Assembly (NCBI GenBank): GCA_003024175.1
Contig: MDYQ01000086.1
Span: forward strand, 37,837 to 101,836
DNA: 64,000 bases
Source: Planoprotostelium fungivorum
Lineage: Eukaryota > Evosea > Variosea > Cavosteliida > Cavosteliaceae
Reading direction: 5' to 3'
How positions within the stretch are numbered: position 1 is the first letter of the stretch; every line of letters starts with the position of its first letter. A model generated the notes under the pieces. That model had not been told where the DNA came from. It made no database searches and worked only from the letters and a program-made list of their open reading frames with translations. The position numbers were made by a program, and so were the translations under genes. Shown piece by piece: positions 35,475 through 46,793 of the stretch.

Positions 35475-38337
35475 ATGTCTTTTTCCAGTGGAGATGTTTC
35501 ACGTCTAGAAGCCATCACCCTGATATTACTCCTCTCCACTCAGATGATTTATGGTATTACAACATCGATCCATCTTTCGATTTATAAGATTGCAGGTGTC
35601 TACCCGACCTCGAAAATCATTCGTACACAGTCATTTGTAGGACAAAATTTCTGTGGTAATGACCCCAATTGCAATACACCTTTCGCCTGCAACAATGGGA
35701 CGGGCCTGTGGAATAATGGCAGCATTACATGGAAGACTGACGAGAATCAAATCGTCGTTCAAATCACTGTAGAGGTTCGGGGGAAATTCAACTGCGCGGG
35801 GGAAGGGTGAGTTCCATCGGACATCTCATACTCACATCCGCACTAGAGCTATCTTTCTGCACTTGAACAACAAAATGATATTCACACAATCCAATCGGAC
35901 TAGATCTCTGGGTGAGATCGAGAAGAGACACATCGCATCGGTCTGACGTGATGTAGGTGGTCAGAGCGGCTGCAACTGCAGCGATTGCAACACATCCATC
36001 CGATACGAAGGTGACCCTCACTCTCACCTCGAACCTCATCCCGACAGGCCCGATGACGAACGGACTCTCGGAATACTACAACGGTAAGTCCAACACCGTC
36101 CAGATTTCCGCCAATTACACCATCTGCATCAGCGACATCATCGTCACGGTGAATTACACCGACAGTGAGTCCGTTCACTCGACGTCACGTGACTCATCCA
36201 CAGTCTCCTCGCTGAGAAAAGGAATCGTCCTACCCACCTGCGGACCTCTCACCGGAGGAACACTGACCAACCTCTACATGGACGTCCCCAACGCCACTGA
36301 CGTTCCCTTCATGTGCGCCTGGAAGGATCGTGGTGGTTCCATCTACACCACGGACGACCTCAGCGTCAGCTCGGGTGGTTTCACTTGCATCACACCTCCC
36401 GTCCCTCACGCGGGAGACATGGTGAGATGATGTCCTCTACTCTGTCTGATCCCTTCAGTCCATGGGTTTCTACTTCCCCTTCAGTGATTACTTTGTACCG
36501 CTCGAGATCGACTTCATCACGGATCCGGTGAGAACTGACTCTCTTGTTCGATTCGACTCATTCGCATCAGTTCTGGACGTTCTACCGTCAGCCCACTCTG
36601 TCTCACATTACACTTGGATCTTGTGACAAGCAGAGGGACGAGGTGAGAGACGTTGGATCCCTTCATCTCAACGAGGCAGGTTATGATCATCGGTGAAGGT
36701 TTCGTCAACGGATCCTGTAGGTCACAGATCTGCATATGGAAGAACGGTCCGATCATCCTGCAGAAGACCACTGGTCACGTGAGTCTTTCTATTCGACGGG
36801 AGGTTGACCCTCTCAGGTACTCAATTCGACGCACTACACCTGCGATAAACCCGCAACCCTTCCACCGAACGGATCGACCGTCGCCGTCTCTGTCAACACC
36901 GAAGTGTTCACCCCACAGACGGTCTCTTACATCTGCCTCGGTGGATCTGGTGAGTCACATCTACAACGATTCAATCTGACGCGCGAGCAGATCCGAATGA
37001 GGAGAAGACGTCACTTCCAGGCTGGCTGTACGTTTTGTTCATCTTTGGGGGTGCAACGGCGATTGCGGTGGCCATCTTGGCTATATCTCAGCGGCTGTTA
37101 GCCAAGAGAAGGGACGGTGAACAGAGAGCCCTCCTGGCTGGACACTTGTCGTCGGACAACAATCATCTCATCTACCGTAGCATCGAGTTCAGCGCGTTGA
37201 AGTGTATGCAGAGGATCGGAAAGGGAACCTTTGGAGAGGTGGGAGGGAAGGAGCATCGTTGTGATGATGAGATCAGGTGTACAAGGGAATGTGGAATGGA
37301 ACAGAAGTGGGTGAGTGATCGTGGCATCCACACGTCCATCTTATGGAGGCTGATGACGTACAGCGATCAAGTTTCTGACCATGTCCAACATGAATGCAGA
37401 ATTTCTGGATGATTTCAACAAGGAAGTGTCGATCATGAGGTGAAGGATTTGTAGATGATGGGACTGAGGAGGAGCAGGGGATTGAGACATCCGAACATCT
37501 TGCAATTCTTGGGTGCATGCACCACCATGCCTAACGTTTGCATCGTCATGGAGTACATGCCGTTAGGTACGTTTCTTCTTTTCTCATCTCCGCAGAGAGA
37601 GCAGTAAATGCTGAGTGTATCGTTCTCGACCGAGAGAGGATGTCCAGTGTCTAAACTAACATCAAGATCTCATCATCACATCATCTCCTTCGTGTTCTAT
37701 ATCCCTTGTTGACTGATATTGTACAGGATCACTGTACAAGATATTACACGACGACTTCTCAGAAGAGATCGACACCAACTTGGTGAAGAGAATGATGTTA
37801 GACGCAGCCAGGGGCATGAACTACCTGCACAAGTCCCAGCCCATCATCATCCACAGAGATCTCAAATCGCACAACCTCCTCGTCGATGAAAACTGGAAGG
37901 TCAAGGTGACTCCCTCTCCCATCGACTTGATCTCACCCTTCAGGTCTGTGACTTTGGCCTCTCCAAGATCTTAGAGACGAAATCAGAGTTCTCTCTCATG
38001 ACAGCCTGCGGTACACCGTCGTGGAGTGCCCCCGAGATCCTGAGGAGTGAGAGGTACACGGAGAAGGTGGACATCTACAGCTTCGGTGAGTGACGAATGG
38101 AGAGGAGGAGTGACGAGGATAGGGATCGTTCTGTGGGAGTGCGTGACACGAGAGGATCCTTATGCGGGCATGGCACCGTATCAAGTGGTCATTGCCGTTG
38201 GGACAAAGTTCATGAGGCCGACAGTGCCTTCGGATTGTCCTCCAAAGTGGGCAGAGCTGATGAAGGACTGCTGGAAAGAAGACCCGTTGGCCCGTCCTTC
38301 GTTCGATGACATCATGGACAGGATATTGGATCTATAA
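35475..38337 (+). CDS. Receptor-like TKL kinase with IPT/TIG-like ectodomain
   Basis: The N-terminus carries a hydrophobic signal/anchor ([18 protein letters not shown]) followed by a Cys- and Asn-rich ectodomain with many N-x-S/T sites ([12 protein letters not shown]). IPT/TIG-like segments show [13 protein letters not shown] and [14 protein letters not shown]. The transmembrane helix is [18 protein letters not shown], followed by [10 protein letters not shown]. The kinase has GKGTFGEV, a beta-3 Lys in VAIKFL (split by an intron), [40 protein letters not shown] and YSFGIVLWE, so it should be active. The length of inner exons is approximate. TKL receptors of this kind are expanded in Amoebozoa. 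The intron 37567-37726 is 160 nt, far longer than usual, and holds a copy of a USP22 exon. Confidence 0.85.
37585..37657 (+). repeat. 73-bp copy of a USP22 exon inside a TKL-kinase intron
   Basis: 71 of 73 bases match 25485-25557 on the same window strand with no gap; the two differences are A to G. At 25485-25557 the sequence is the minus-strand coding exon for the USP22 zinc finger (around [16 protein letters not shown]). In the kinase transcript it is therefore antisense to USP22 mRNA. Confidence 0.9.
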
Positions 38338-38440
38338 ATCCTTGTAGAAAATCTATATCGTTCACAAAGATGTATCAGAAATGCACAAGCTCCAACTTGA
38401 TCTTTATGGCGAAGCACTATTGTGGAGCGACGATGCACGA

Positions 38441-39420
38441 TCACTTGGTGGGCGAATCCTGTCGCACCACATGGAAACTCCGGCCCCATGTCTCCACTTC
38501 CACCATGTTCCACCTCCAGCAAATGTTCAACTGGCCATTGTCTTCAGCAACCTTGATATCCTCGTCTGTCTGGGGGCGGTTGGGGCAGTCATAATTGTCC
38601 AGCACTCCCCCATACATCCCATCGGAACCCCTGATCGGTTTCCATCGCTGGTTGTCTAGACATGGCCATGTGGTTGCATATCGCTGGCTGACTGGCGTCT
38701 GAGAATATAGTCTTTCCGTTGGTGGTATTCCACATGATATAACCTTATCTTGTGCGTCGTGTTGGGCCCAAATATATGACCTAACTCGTGGGCCGCGATC
38801 AACCACCATGCTCCTGTGTTGGACACCCACCCAATTGAGTGAGAAGGGGTGCATAGACCCATGTGGAACCGACTCCTGCAGTGGTTCCCTCACTGCAAGT
38901 AGTTAATAGAAGTTGTATTCTGGGTTATTATCACTGAAAGAAATTAGCTTTGGCCTCAACAAAAACAGAACGTCACTCGACGGTTGACTGTAGCCATATA
39001 GCTCTGGAAGGACTCTAAAGTACGCTGGCTCAAACATCTTTCCTTGTTTCATATAAATTGTCGTCGCTGCTGGCGGAAAACGCATCATATTGATAAGTAT
39101 TGGGTAGCACTGTCAGGTGGATGTTGAATGAGTACTCAAATATACCAGAAACTCTGCAATCCATCAATGTTTGTTGTCATAAAGGTTGGAATCGATCCAC
39201 TTACCTGTTCAGATAGTCATCCCAGTCTCCATTTCCGATATCCCAACTCCAATGAAACCATGCCTCCTAGATAAAGTCTAAATTTGGTTTTGAAAGGAGT
39301 GAATGACTTACCAAGTAGACTGATCATCGTTGTACCGCATGCTGCTGGCGGTACAGTAGAGGTTCTCTCGATGACTGGCTCTCCAGTTGAGTTATTCAGC
39401 AAGTACCATCGCCAGTAGCA
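38441..39420 (-). pseudogene. Frameshifted zinc-metalloprotease (HExxH zincin)
   Basis: Protein-like stretches occur in all three minus-strand frames in colinear order: AWFHWSWDIGNGDWDDYLNR, VSGIFEYSFNIHLTVLPNTY, MFEPAYFRVLPELYGYSQ, FSDNNPEYNFY (then TAA), TCSEGTTAGVGSTWVYAPLL, then GAWWLIAAHELGHIFGPNTTH with the zinc-binding HELGH, and GSDGMYGGVLDNYDCPN. Frame changes occur near 39050, 38910 and 38830-38840 without usable splice sites. True introns (GTAAGTC.., GTAAGTGG..) remain near 39220-39330. This pattern points to a decayed secreted or surface zincin such as M11/M12. Indel errors in the assembly could mimic it. Confidence 0.6.
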
Positions 39421-39484
39421 GGAGCGAACGTACCTTCATCCTTCAACCGAGGGGAATGATTTCGAAATAGCAACAGTTCCGCAG

Positions 39485-39890
39485 AATTTTATCTGTCCAA
39501 CAAGGATGATACTGCTCAGACTGGTCTCAGTTGGACTGCTGCTCGAGTGCCTGGCGCTGATGGCAAGACAGAGCTCACTTATGTTGGCCGTTCCAGAGTA
39601 CAAATCGACCTCACAGACACCTTCTAATGTGCCAACTCAACCTTTGACTGGAACCGTTACACAGTGAGCGATAACGTTCGATGTCCATCACAGATTAACT
39701 TTAACAGAGCGGAGGAAAGGGCTATCTGATGACGACCAACATCAACGCTACACAGCCCAAGGAGTGGTATTTGTCCCTTGCCTTCGGTAGTCAAGGCCCG
39801 ATTACTATAGCCGATGTACATACCAGCACGAGCGTGATTCTGCAACTGAACGTGGTTCTCCTCCTTGTGCTGTTTGCCTTGATACTATAG
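39485..39890 (+). CDS. C-terminal part of a surface protein (possible GPI or tail anchor); 5' end not found
   Basis: A coding-like exon starts AEFYLSNKDDTAQTGLSWTAARVPG. The in-frame TAA at 39625-39627 can be avoided by a 34-nt intron (GTTGGCC...CACAG) leading to TPSNVPTQPLTGTVT. After an intron ending near 39714 the protein continues GGKGYLMTTNINATQPKEW and ends with VVLLLVLFALIL and TAG at 39888. The hydrophobic end fits a GPI signal or tail anchor. No start exon was found. It may be a fragment, like its metalloprotease neighbour. Confidence 0.4.
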
Positions 39891-40051
39891 TCATTCGACG
39901 GAATAAAACGCAACCAGAGTCATAGATTCACTGCGATTCATTCTATAGATCAGACACGAGCACCCCTTCCTCTCGTCTAAATTGCGAAAATGATTCCGCA
40001 GTCTACAACCAACGAGAAACCGGAGATGTGATCATCTCGACACAAATCGAG

Positions 40052-42283
40052 ATGAAGAGCGTACTAAGCTTGTTGCAACGTCCTCAGACGTGCATCAATT
40101 TGCATTTGAAGCCAAATGGTAATTTTATTCACCAGAGAATGTTGCATCAGGGCTACAGGATGCCGGTGTCGAGAGGTGAATGACAATATTATTGTTCGAC
40201 TCAGTTGTCAGCAGATTCTATTCCATCCGCAGAAGAATTGTTGAAGAAAGTGCAAGACACATGTGAGTCTTTCTCTCTCGACACGCACGTGATGCAAAGA
40301 CAGACCAGCGTAAAGTGGATACTAAAAGTAAGGCAATCAAATTACACAGGAATACCTTGGGTGTAAAGCCTCCTTTGGCTGCTTATGAGATCATTGTTCA
40401 CTTGAGAAAGTTGAAAGACGTTGAAAAGGTAGGAAAGTACCTCAATCAGTATCATCATCTTCATTGCAGTTGGGAGAGGTTTTATCCATCCTTGATCACT
40501 TCCAAGTCAAGCTCGACAAAAGCACTCACGAGGAGATCATCAAGTGAGCGGCAATCACCATCACACATCCTCTAATTCATATCATCCTCGACGATTGACG
40601 AGACGACCAGAACCTATTTGGAGAATCAAGACCCTGCATCGGCTTACATCTGGACGCAGCTCGCCATGAGTCGGGGCATCTTCCCGACGGCAGACATCAT
40701 GTCACCCGTCGTGGAACATCTAAAGTCACAGAACGACTGGGATGCTCTGGACCAACTGACTCAGGTTCGCATTCATCTTCACCTCTCATATCCATCCATT
40801 CACCACCTGCATCACTGACCATCTCACAGAGGAGGAGGCAGCCGGTGAACAAATCTTCTTCTTCCTTTCGATCGGTGAGTTGTACACGTCAGTAGACATC
40901 TGATACAAGTAGACCGTGGATAAGACCATCGCCCACTTGGAATATCTGAGAGACACGAACGTCTCCATCGACAGCAGACTGTACGCTCAATCTCTACAGA
41001 GTGAGTGAAGACACAACGAAGGGAGAGCTGAGACACTGCAGACGTGAAGAACGATCCAGAAGCCCAGAAGAAGATCACAGAGTACATGTTGAAAGACAAC
41101 ATCAACCATTTCAACGTCGAGTTGAATCCTTTCCAAAAGCCAGACGAGGTGAGAGTGACTCTCTTGACGAACGACTGAACGGAGGAGGCCTTTGAAGAGA
41201 TCGTCCAATTGAGTAAGATGGACAACTTCAATCCAGAAAATCACGTTTCCAATCTCATTCGCATTCTGAGCGTCTACGCGACAGAGCCACACAAGGCGGA
41301 GCGCGTCATCCAATTTCTAAAGGACCACAGTGAGAAGAACCATGAGAGTCTGTTCCTCACGTCATTCAGACATCCAACCGAGGACCATCTTGTTGGAATA
41401 CATCGTCCGTCACTACACTTTCGGTGGTGCAAAGATGAACGAGATCATGTACTGGGCCAACAAGGCCGAGAGGAACTCGGTGAACCATCATCTCTCTACA
41501 GACACTGACGCCATCAGATACCTCTGTCACTGAAGACATACGAAGACATCATCCGGGCCTGCTGCGTTTCGAAGAACAAACTAGCCATGTCAGAGGTAAA
41601 TTCATCCTTGGAGAAGCAGCTGACGTGGCCACAGTGGAGACAGAAGATGATCGCCGCTGGACTACCGATCACCGTCCCCGTCTACAACTCCTTCTTGAAG
41701 ATGCTGTGCTCGTCAGACAAGATGGACAAGCTGGAACAATTCTTAGACACCATGAAGAAGAACACTTCGGGGCCAGACGCGAACACGTACAACATCCTCT
41801 TCCAGTACTACGCGACGAAGAGAGACCAACCGAACATGCTTCACTACATGCAGCAAGCAGAGAAGTACGGATACACAAAGTACGGGCTCAGATCTGTCCT
41901 CGAGACATTCCACGAGAACACGCCAGAGTGTGAAGAGATGATCGAGTTCATCATGTCTGTGGTCAAGTTACCGTTGGATCCCAAATTAGCTCACCTCGTT
42001 CTGCTCAAGTCTACGAATCCAGAGCGCTGGATACAGAAGGTGAGGGGGTGGGCTGATTGTAGATTGACGGAGGACAGATGGACGGACCCAGGATGAGACT
42101 GTCCAGCCCCCTCGTGAGCACCATCATATCTCACTACGAGAAGGTGCAGAATCAAGGTGAGAGGTGGAGTGTCACGATGGAGCTGATGTCGGTGCAGATG
42201 AGGTGGCAAAGTGGAAGAACATCGGGGAACACGTGAAAGGTACGGAGGAGAGAGAGCGTGGGCTGAGGTTCGGCGCCAAGTGA
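40052..42283 (+). CDS. Pentatricopeptide-repeat (PPR) protein, probably mitochondrial
   Basis: The start MKSVLSLLQRPQTCINLHLK resembles a mitochondrial presequence. PPR-type helix pairs follow with the usual V/A-Y-N-x-L register: PPLAAYEIIVHLRKLKDVEK, PASAYIWTQLAMSRG, ITVPVYNSFLKMLCSSDKMD, PDANTYNILFQYYATKRDQ and YTKYGLRSVLETFHEN. At least ten short exons are needed; inner joins are approximate. PPR proteins bind organelle RNA and direct processing, editing or translation. No catalytic domain (SMR, DYW) is visible. The stop lies 234 bp before the HSP90 start, within reach of the HSP90 promoter. Confidence 0.8.
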
Positions 42284-42351
42284 AGAAATGAAAGTTTTTT
42301 TGTCGAATCGGCCCGATTTAATTTAGAAGAAAAAGAAAATGTGAATTTGAA

Positions 42352-42404
42352 TGAAATTTCTTTTGTCTTTCGGGATTTGAGAACAAAGCGATGGCGAAAT
42401 TTCA
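42352..42404 (+). promoter_or_regulatory. Heat-shock elements of the HSP90 gene
   Basis: Two perfect inverted HSE cores, nGAAnnTTCn, occur as TGAAATTTCT (42352-42361) and CGAAATTTCA (42395-42404), with CTTTC and GAGAAC partial units between them. They sit 113-165 bp before the HSP90 ATG. HSF1-type factors bind arrays of such pentamers, so heat induction is expected. Confidence 0.75.
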
Positions 42405-42516
42405 AAGGAAGACACAAATTGAAGAAGGACGAAATGATGACAAAAGGGCCCAATTATCAAGAGAGTCGAAAGTATCAATCGCGTAAGCAACACAACAGCA
42501 CAACACACAGTCACAC

Positions 42517-44734
42517 ATGTCTGCCCAACCACAGGAGGTCGAAAAATTTGCCTTCCAGGCCGAGATCAATCAGCTCCTCTCGCTCATCATCAACACTTTC
42601 TATTCCAACAAAGAAGTCTTCCTGAGAGAGCTCATCTCCAACGCCTCTGACGCCCTCGACAAAGTTAGATTCCAATCCCTGACGGACAAGAGTGTCTTAG
42701 ATGCAGAGCCGGAGCTCAAGATCAACCTCATTCCGGACAAGGAGAACAAGACTCTGACCATCCAAGACACTGGACTCGGAATGACTAAAGCCGATCTCAT
42801 CAACAATCTGGGTACCATCGCTCGCTCCGGAACGAAGAACTTTATGGAAGCCCTCTCTGCTGGTGCCGACATCTCCATGATCGGACAATTTGGTGTGGGC
42901 TTCTACTCTGCATACCTGGTCGCCGAACAAGTCAAAGTCATCTCCAAACACAACGACGACGATCAATACATTTGGGAGTCTTCTGCTGGAGGAGAATTCA
43001 CCATCACCCACGACACGACAGGAGAGAGACTCAAGAGGGGAACCAAGATCATCCTCTACCTCAAGGACGACCAGCTGGACTATCTGGAGGAGAAGAAGAT
43101 CAAGGACATCGTCAAGAAGCACTCGGAGTTCATCAACTACCCCATCCATCTGTACGTAACGAAGGAGACCGAGAAGGAAGTCGAGGATGATGAGGAAGAG
43201 AAAGAAGATGAGGAAGGAAAGGCCAAGGTCGAAGAGGTGAATTCACGTTCGTGCGTTTCACATGATGTCGCTCACACGATGGACAGGTGACAGAAGAGGA
43301 TGAGAAGAAGAAGGAAAAGAAGAAAGTGAAGGAGATCACTCATGAATGGGACGTCCTCAACAAGACCAAGCCCCTATGGACGAAGAATCCCAAAGACGTC
43401 ACGAAAGAAGAGTACACATCCTTCTACAAGGCTCTAACGAATGATTGGGAGCAGCACTTGGCCGTGAAACACTTTGTCGTGGAGGGACAGCTCGAGTTCA
43501 CCGCCCTCTTATTCGTGCCCTCCAGACCCCCCTTCGACATGTTCGAATCGAAGAAGAAGAGGAACAACATCAAGCTCTACGTCCGCCGCGTGTTCATCAT
43601 GGACGATTGCAAGGATCTCATTCCCGAGTGGCTCAACTTCGTCCGGGGTGTCGTAGATTCGGAGGATCTACCCCTAAACATCTCGAGAGAGACCCTTCAA
43701 CAGAACAAGGTGACGTCACATCTTCTTCACATTACAGATCTGTGATTGACACAGTACAGATCCTCAAGGTCATCCGAAAGAACCTCGTTAAGAAATCGAT
43801 CGAGCTCTTCACCGAATTAGCTGACAACAAGGAAGACTACAAGAAGTTCTACGATGGCTTCTCCAAGAACATCAAGTTGGGCATCCACGAAGATCAAACG
43901 AACCGCGCCAAGCTCGCCGAGCTCCTCCGTTACCACTCGACCCGATCTGGAGAAGACATGACCTCCCTGAAGGACTACGTCTCTCGCATGAAGGAAGGAC
44001 AGAAGAGCATCTACTACATCACTGGAGAGAGTCGACAGGCCGTCAACAACTCCCCCTTCATGGAGAAGCTCAAGGCCAAGGGATTCGAAGTCCTGATGAT
44101 GACAGACCCCATCGACGAGTACGCCATGCAGCAGCTCAAGGACTTTGACGGAAAAAAGTTTGTCTCCATCACGAAGGAGGGACTCACTTTGGACGAAACG
44201 GAGGAAGAGAAGAAGGCGTTCGAAGAGCTCAAGGCCACCTACGAACCTCTGACAAAGGTCATGAAGAACATCCTTGGAGACAAAGTGGAGAAGGTGCACG
44301 TGTCTTCTCATCTGGTCAAGTCACCCTGCGTCTTGGTCACGGGAGAATACGGATGGTCTGCCAACATGGAGAGGATCATGAAGGCACAAGCACTGAGAGA
44401 CCCCGGCATGTCCTCTTACATGACTTCAAAGAAGACGCTCGAGATCAACCCACACAATGGCATCATCGTGGAGCTGAAGAAGAAGGCGGAAGCGGATGAG
44501 AACGACAAGACGCTCAAAGATCTCATCTTCCTCTTGTTCGAGTCTTCTCTCTTGGCGTCGGGTTTCTCGCTGGAAGATCCATCTACTTTCACGCAGAGGA
44601 TCAATCGCATGATCAAGCTGGGACTGTCTTTAGAGGAGGACGATAAGGAGGAGGAGACGCAAGCTAAGATGGACGAGGACCTGCCTGCATTGGAGGAAGA
44701 TACGGAGGGAAGCAAGATGGAAGAGGTCGACTGA
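42517..44734 (+). CDS. HSP90: Cytosolic HSP90 chaperone
   Basis: Three exons (42517-43236, 43287-43709, 43760-44734) give 705 residues, the usual length. The GHKL ATPase domain shows [37 protein letters not shown] and [15 protein letters not shown] Glu/Lys-rich linker spans about residues 218-275 and holds intron 1. The middle domain has [20 protein letters not shown], where HSP90s usually have a Met in place of Thr, and the catalytic-loop Arg region. The protein ends MEEVD, the TPR-cochaperone docking site, so it is the cytosolic form rather than ER or mitochondrial. Codon use is strongly C-ending, as expected for high expression. Paired HSEs lie upstream. Confidence 0.97.
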
Positions 44735-44789
44735 GTAGAGAAATGTAGATAAAGAGTATAGAATGGTATCAGTCTCGCGTTATGTGAAG

Positions 44790-45340
44790 ATATATGTTCA
44801 GGCTGTTCTTCACAAGATCAGACGTCCGATAGCTCATGAGAAGAGACGACATGTAAAAGAGATTGTTTAATAAAGTTGCTTTGCCCTCTCCGTCGATTAT
44901 TTTGTAAATCAGACATTGTGAGTGGGATCGGCGTAAGCTCGGCTAGGTAGACGCTCGCCATGACTCATACTGAGTCTGCTGCGTTCGTCTCCTCTAAAGA
45001 GATTGTAGTTGTGTGGAAATTATAGTTGAGGCGCCTCCTGCATCACGGTCAGTTCGTCTCATCACGCTGAGATCACGCTACCTCTTGGAGGCAGTAGACA
45101 TGTCCTTCACGAGTATATCTTCCACTGTCTGTGGTCCTTCTAAAGTGGACCAATTTTTGATGGGAAAATGATACTCGTGGGCTTCATCAAGCATGTTCTT
45201 GATAGAAGAGTAGAATTCTTGTAACTCTTCGATGAGGGTGTCGTCTCTCTCGGAATCGAGGTACATGGACATCTCGACTGAAAGAGGAAGGGTGCATTGG
45301 GAGATGAAGCCTGAGGAGATGAGATGGGGATGGACCTTCC
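44790..45340 (-). repeat. Inverted segmental duplication, arm 1 (best-conserved part)
   Basis: The reverse complement of this segment matches 60640-61190. Shared blocks include the coding region around TVEDILVKDMSTASKR, GAGGCGCCTC, GACTCAGTATGAGTCATAGCGAGCG (as read in arm 2), TTTACAAAATAATCGACGGAGAG and the HSP90 3' flank TATATCTTCAC. Homology resumes further left as the rest of the unknown gene and an SDR fragment up to about 46615. Confidence 0.8.
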
Positions 45341-46166
45341 GTCGTATCACCTTGATGGCCTGACAGAGGTGTTCGATGTTGATCGTCGTGAATAACTCTT
45401 CGGGCAGAATTGTAGACGGATTGGCAGCGAGAAAGGCCTCGAGGTCCTCGGCTATCCTCACCGGTCGATCCTAACCAGTTGTAATTCTTAATCTCAGATC
45501 TTGGAAATTTGCCTTGATCCATGAACTCCAGATGGACTTGAGTGTAGGAGGAATCGGAGAGCTGTGAAGTCGCCGCTCCATTGGATGGCTGGTCGAACTG
45601 AACGAATTCTGTTGAACCGTCCTCGCTGCCAGTGGGTGTGTCTTGAGGAGAATATTGGTCTGTTCGTCTTCAGTCTGGGGTAAATCAGATGGATTGCACC
45701 TTCAGATGGAGGGGTAGCGTCAACAACGAGAGGTTTTGGAATGTCGGGCAGACGTTTGACTCTCTGTGCCCCACACTGCTTGTTTCTGATGGGTGTGGGT
45801 TCGTAGGGCTCTTCAGCTCTACCCAGAGAGCTCTCCATCCAATACACAATGCTGGGTCCATTCATGTATCTAATCCTTTCAGTCGACAATGGTGAATGGT
45901 ATGACTGACCCTGAAACGGATCTGAATTCTTCATATAGATTTGGTATCTTGACTCGCACTCTTTGGTCTGTGATGATTTTCTTCAGAGCTCTCTGGTTGA
46001 GCTGCTTCAGAGTGTGATTATATTCCTTATGACCACTCTCGAAACGAACGCCGTGCTGCACGTTTTTTCCCGTAGAGATTCGCTTGACGCGCTCCAGCGT
46101 TTCCTGGCGAAGACCAAGTTTTGTTATACAGTTGGAAAAGATGGCTTTCTCTGGAGCTTCAGGCAT
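45078..46166 (-). CDS. Unrecognised conserved-looking protein (intact paralogue of the duplication)
   Basis: The start MPEAPEKAIFSNCITKLGLR at 46166 is followed by NVQHGVRFESGHKEYNHTLK, an intron (GTCAGTC...GAAAG), then RYMNGPSIVYWMESSLGRAE and RLPDIPKPLVVDATPPSE. A middle part around TEDEQTNILLKTHPLAARTV has an uncertain join. The C-terminal part is EDLEAFLAANPSTILPEELF, HLCQAIKVIRRKVHPHL, DDTLIEELQEFYSSIKNML and TVEDILVKDMSTASKR, with the stop at 45078. It is mostly helical and soluble. I recognise no family. The copy at 59810-60938 is broken, so this one is probably the functional gene. Confidence 0.55.
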
Positions 46167-46382
46167 CGGTTGATGAGCGATGAGTATTCTGTTTGTCTCA
46201 GGTTTTGGCTGATGTGGAGGAGATTATTTTCTGGAATTTTCAATTGCAATCTCAACAACGCGGACCTTGTCTCTCATAGTAACTTTTCTGGTTCTCGTGG
46301 TCAGTCAGTACAGTGGATATCGTCAGCTATGTGAACGATATCAGCGCGTAGACCTCATCGATGTATAACTAGAACTCATGAT

Positions 46383-46615
46383 AGCAAGAGGACTGCATGC
46401 GACGGGAGCTACTGTCCTTCATCACGGTAAGAGATGTCAAGAGAGGAGCAGAGGCAGGGTTCCTCAAGAAGAGCGACCGTCTCAACATCTTGGTCATCGG
46501 TCTGACGTCAAGATTGTCGACGGTTTTGTGGCTGATGATCATCATGGGATAATTGAAACCAACCCTCTTGCGTGTTCTCTCTCGGTCATCGCCAGGTGGC
46601 ACCACAATGACAATC
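46383..46615 (+). pseudogene. Deleted fragment of the SDR dehydrogenase gene
   Basis: It matches the SDR gene at 58435-59615 (opposite strand) in order: AGAGGACTGCATGCGACGGG, GATGTCAAGAGAGGAG, then a deletion, TTCCTCAAGAAGAGCGACCG, GTCGACGGTTTT, GTGGCTGATGATC, ATTGAAACCAACCCTCTTG, another deletion, and TCTCTCTCGGTCATCGC. Several inner pieces and the splice sites are missing, so it cannot make the enzyme. It is the counterpart of the intact SDR in arm 2 of the inverted duplication. Confidence 0.8.
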
Positions 46616-46793
46616 CTCTGAGCCTAATACATCTACATCCATTAGAATCATATTTTGTTCACTCGTTCTGTTCTGTAGCTCCCTACCACTGGGAGGACTG
46701 CGGTATTCCAAAGGACGTCAAAGTGGCCCGTTGTAAAAAGAACATCTTTTTTTGAGAGGTCCAAGTTTTCAAGGTTCGAACGTATGCAACACA

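Noticed and set aside
39625-39627. In-frame TAA in the surface-protein exon as a possible recoding event
   Set aside because: Only UGA is recoded by the selenocysteine system, and a 34-nt intron or simple decay explains it.
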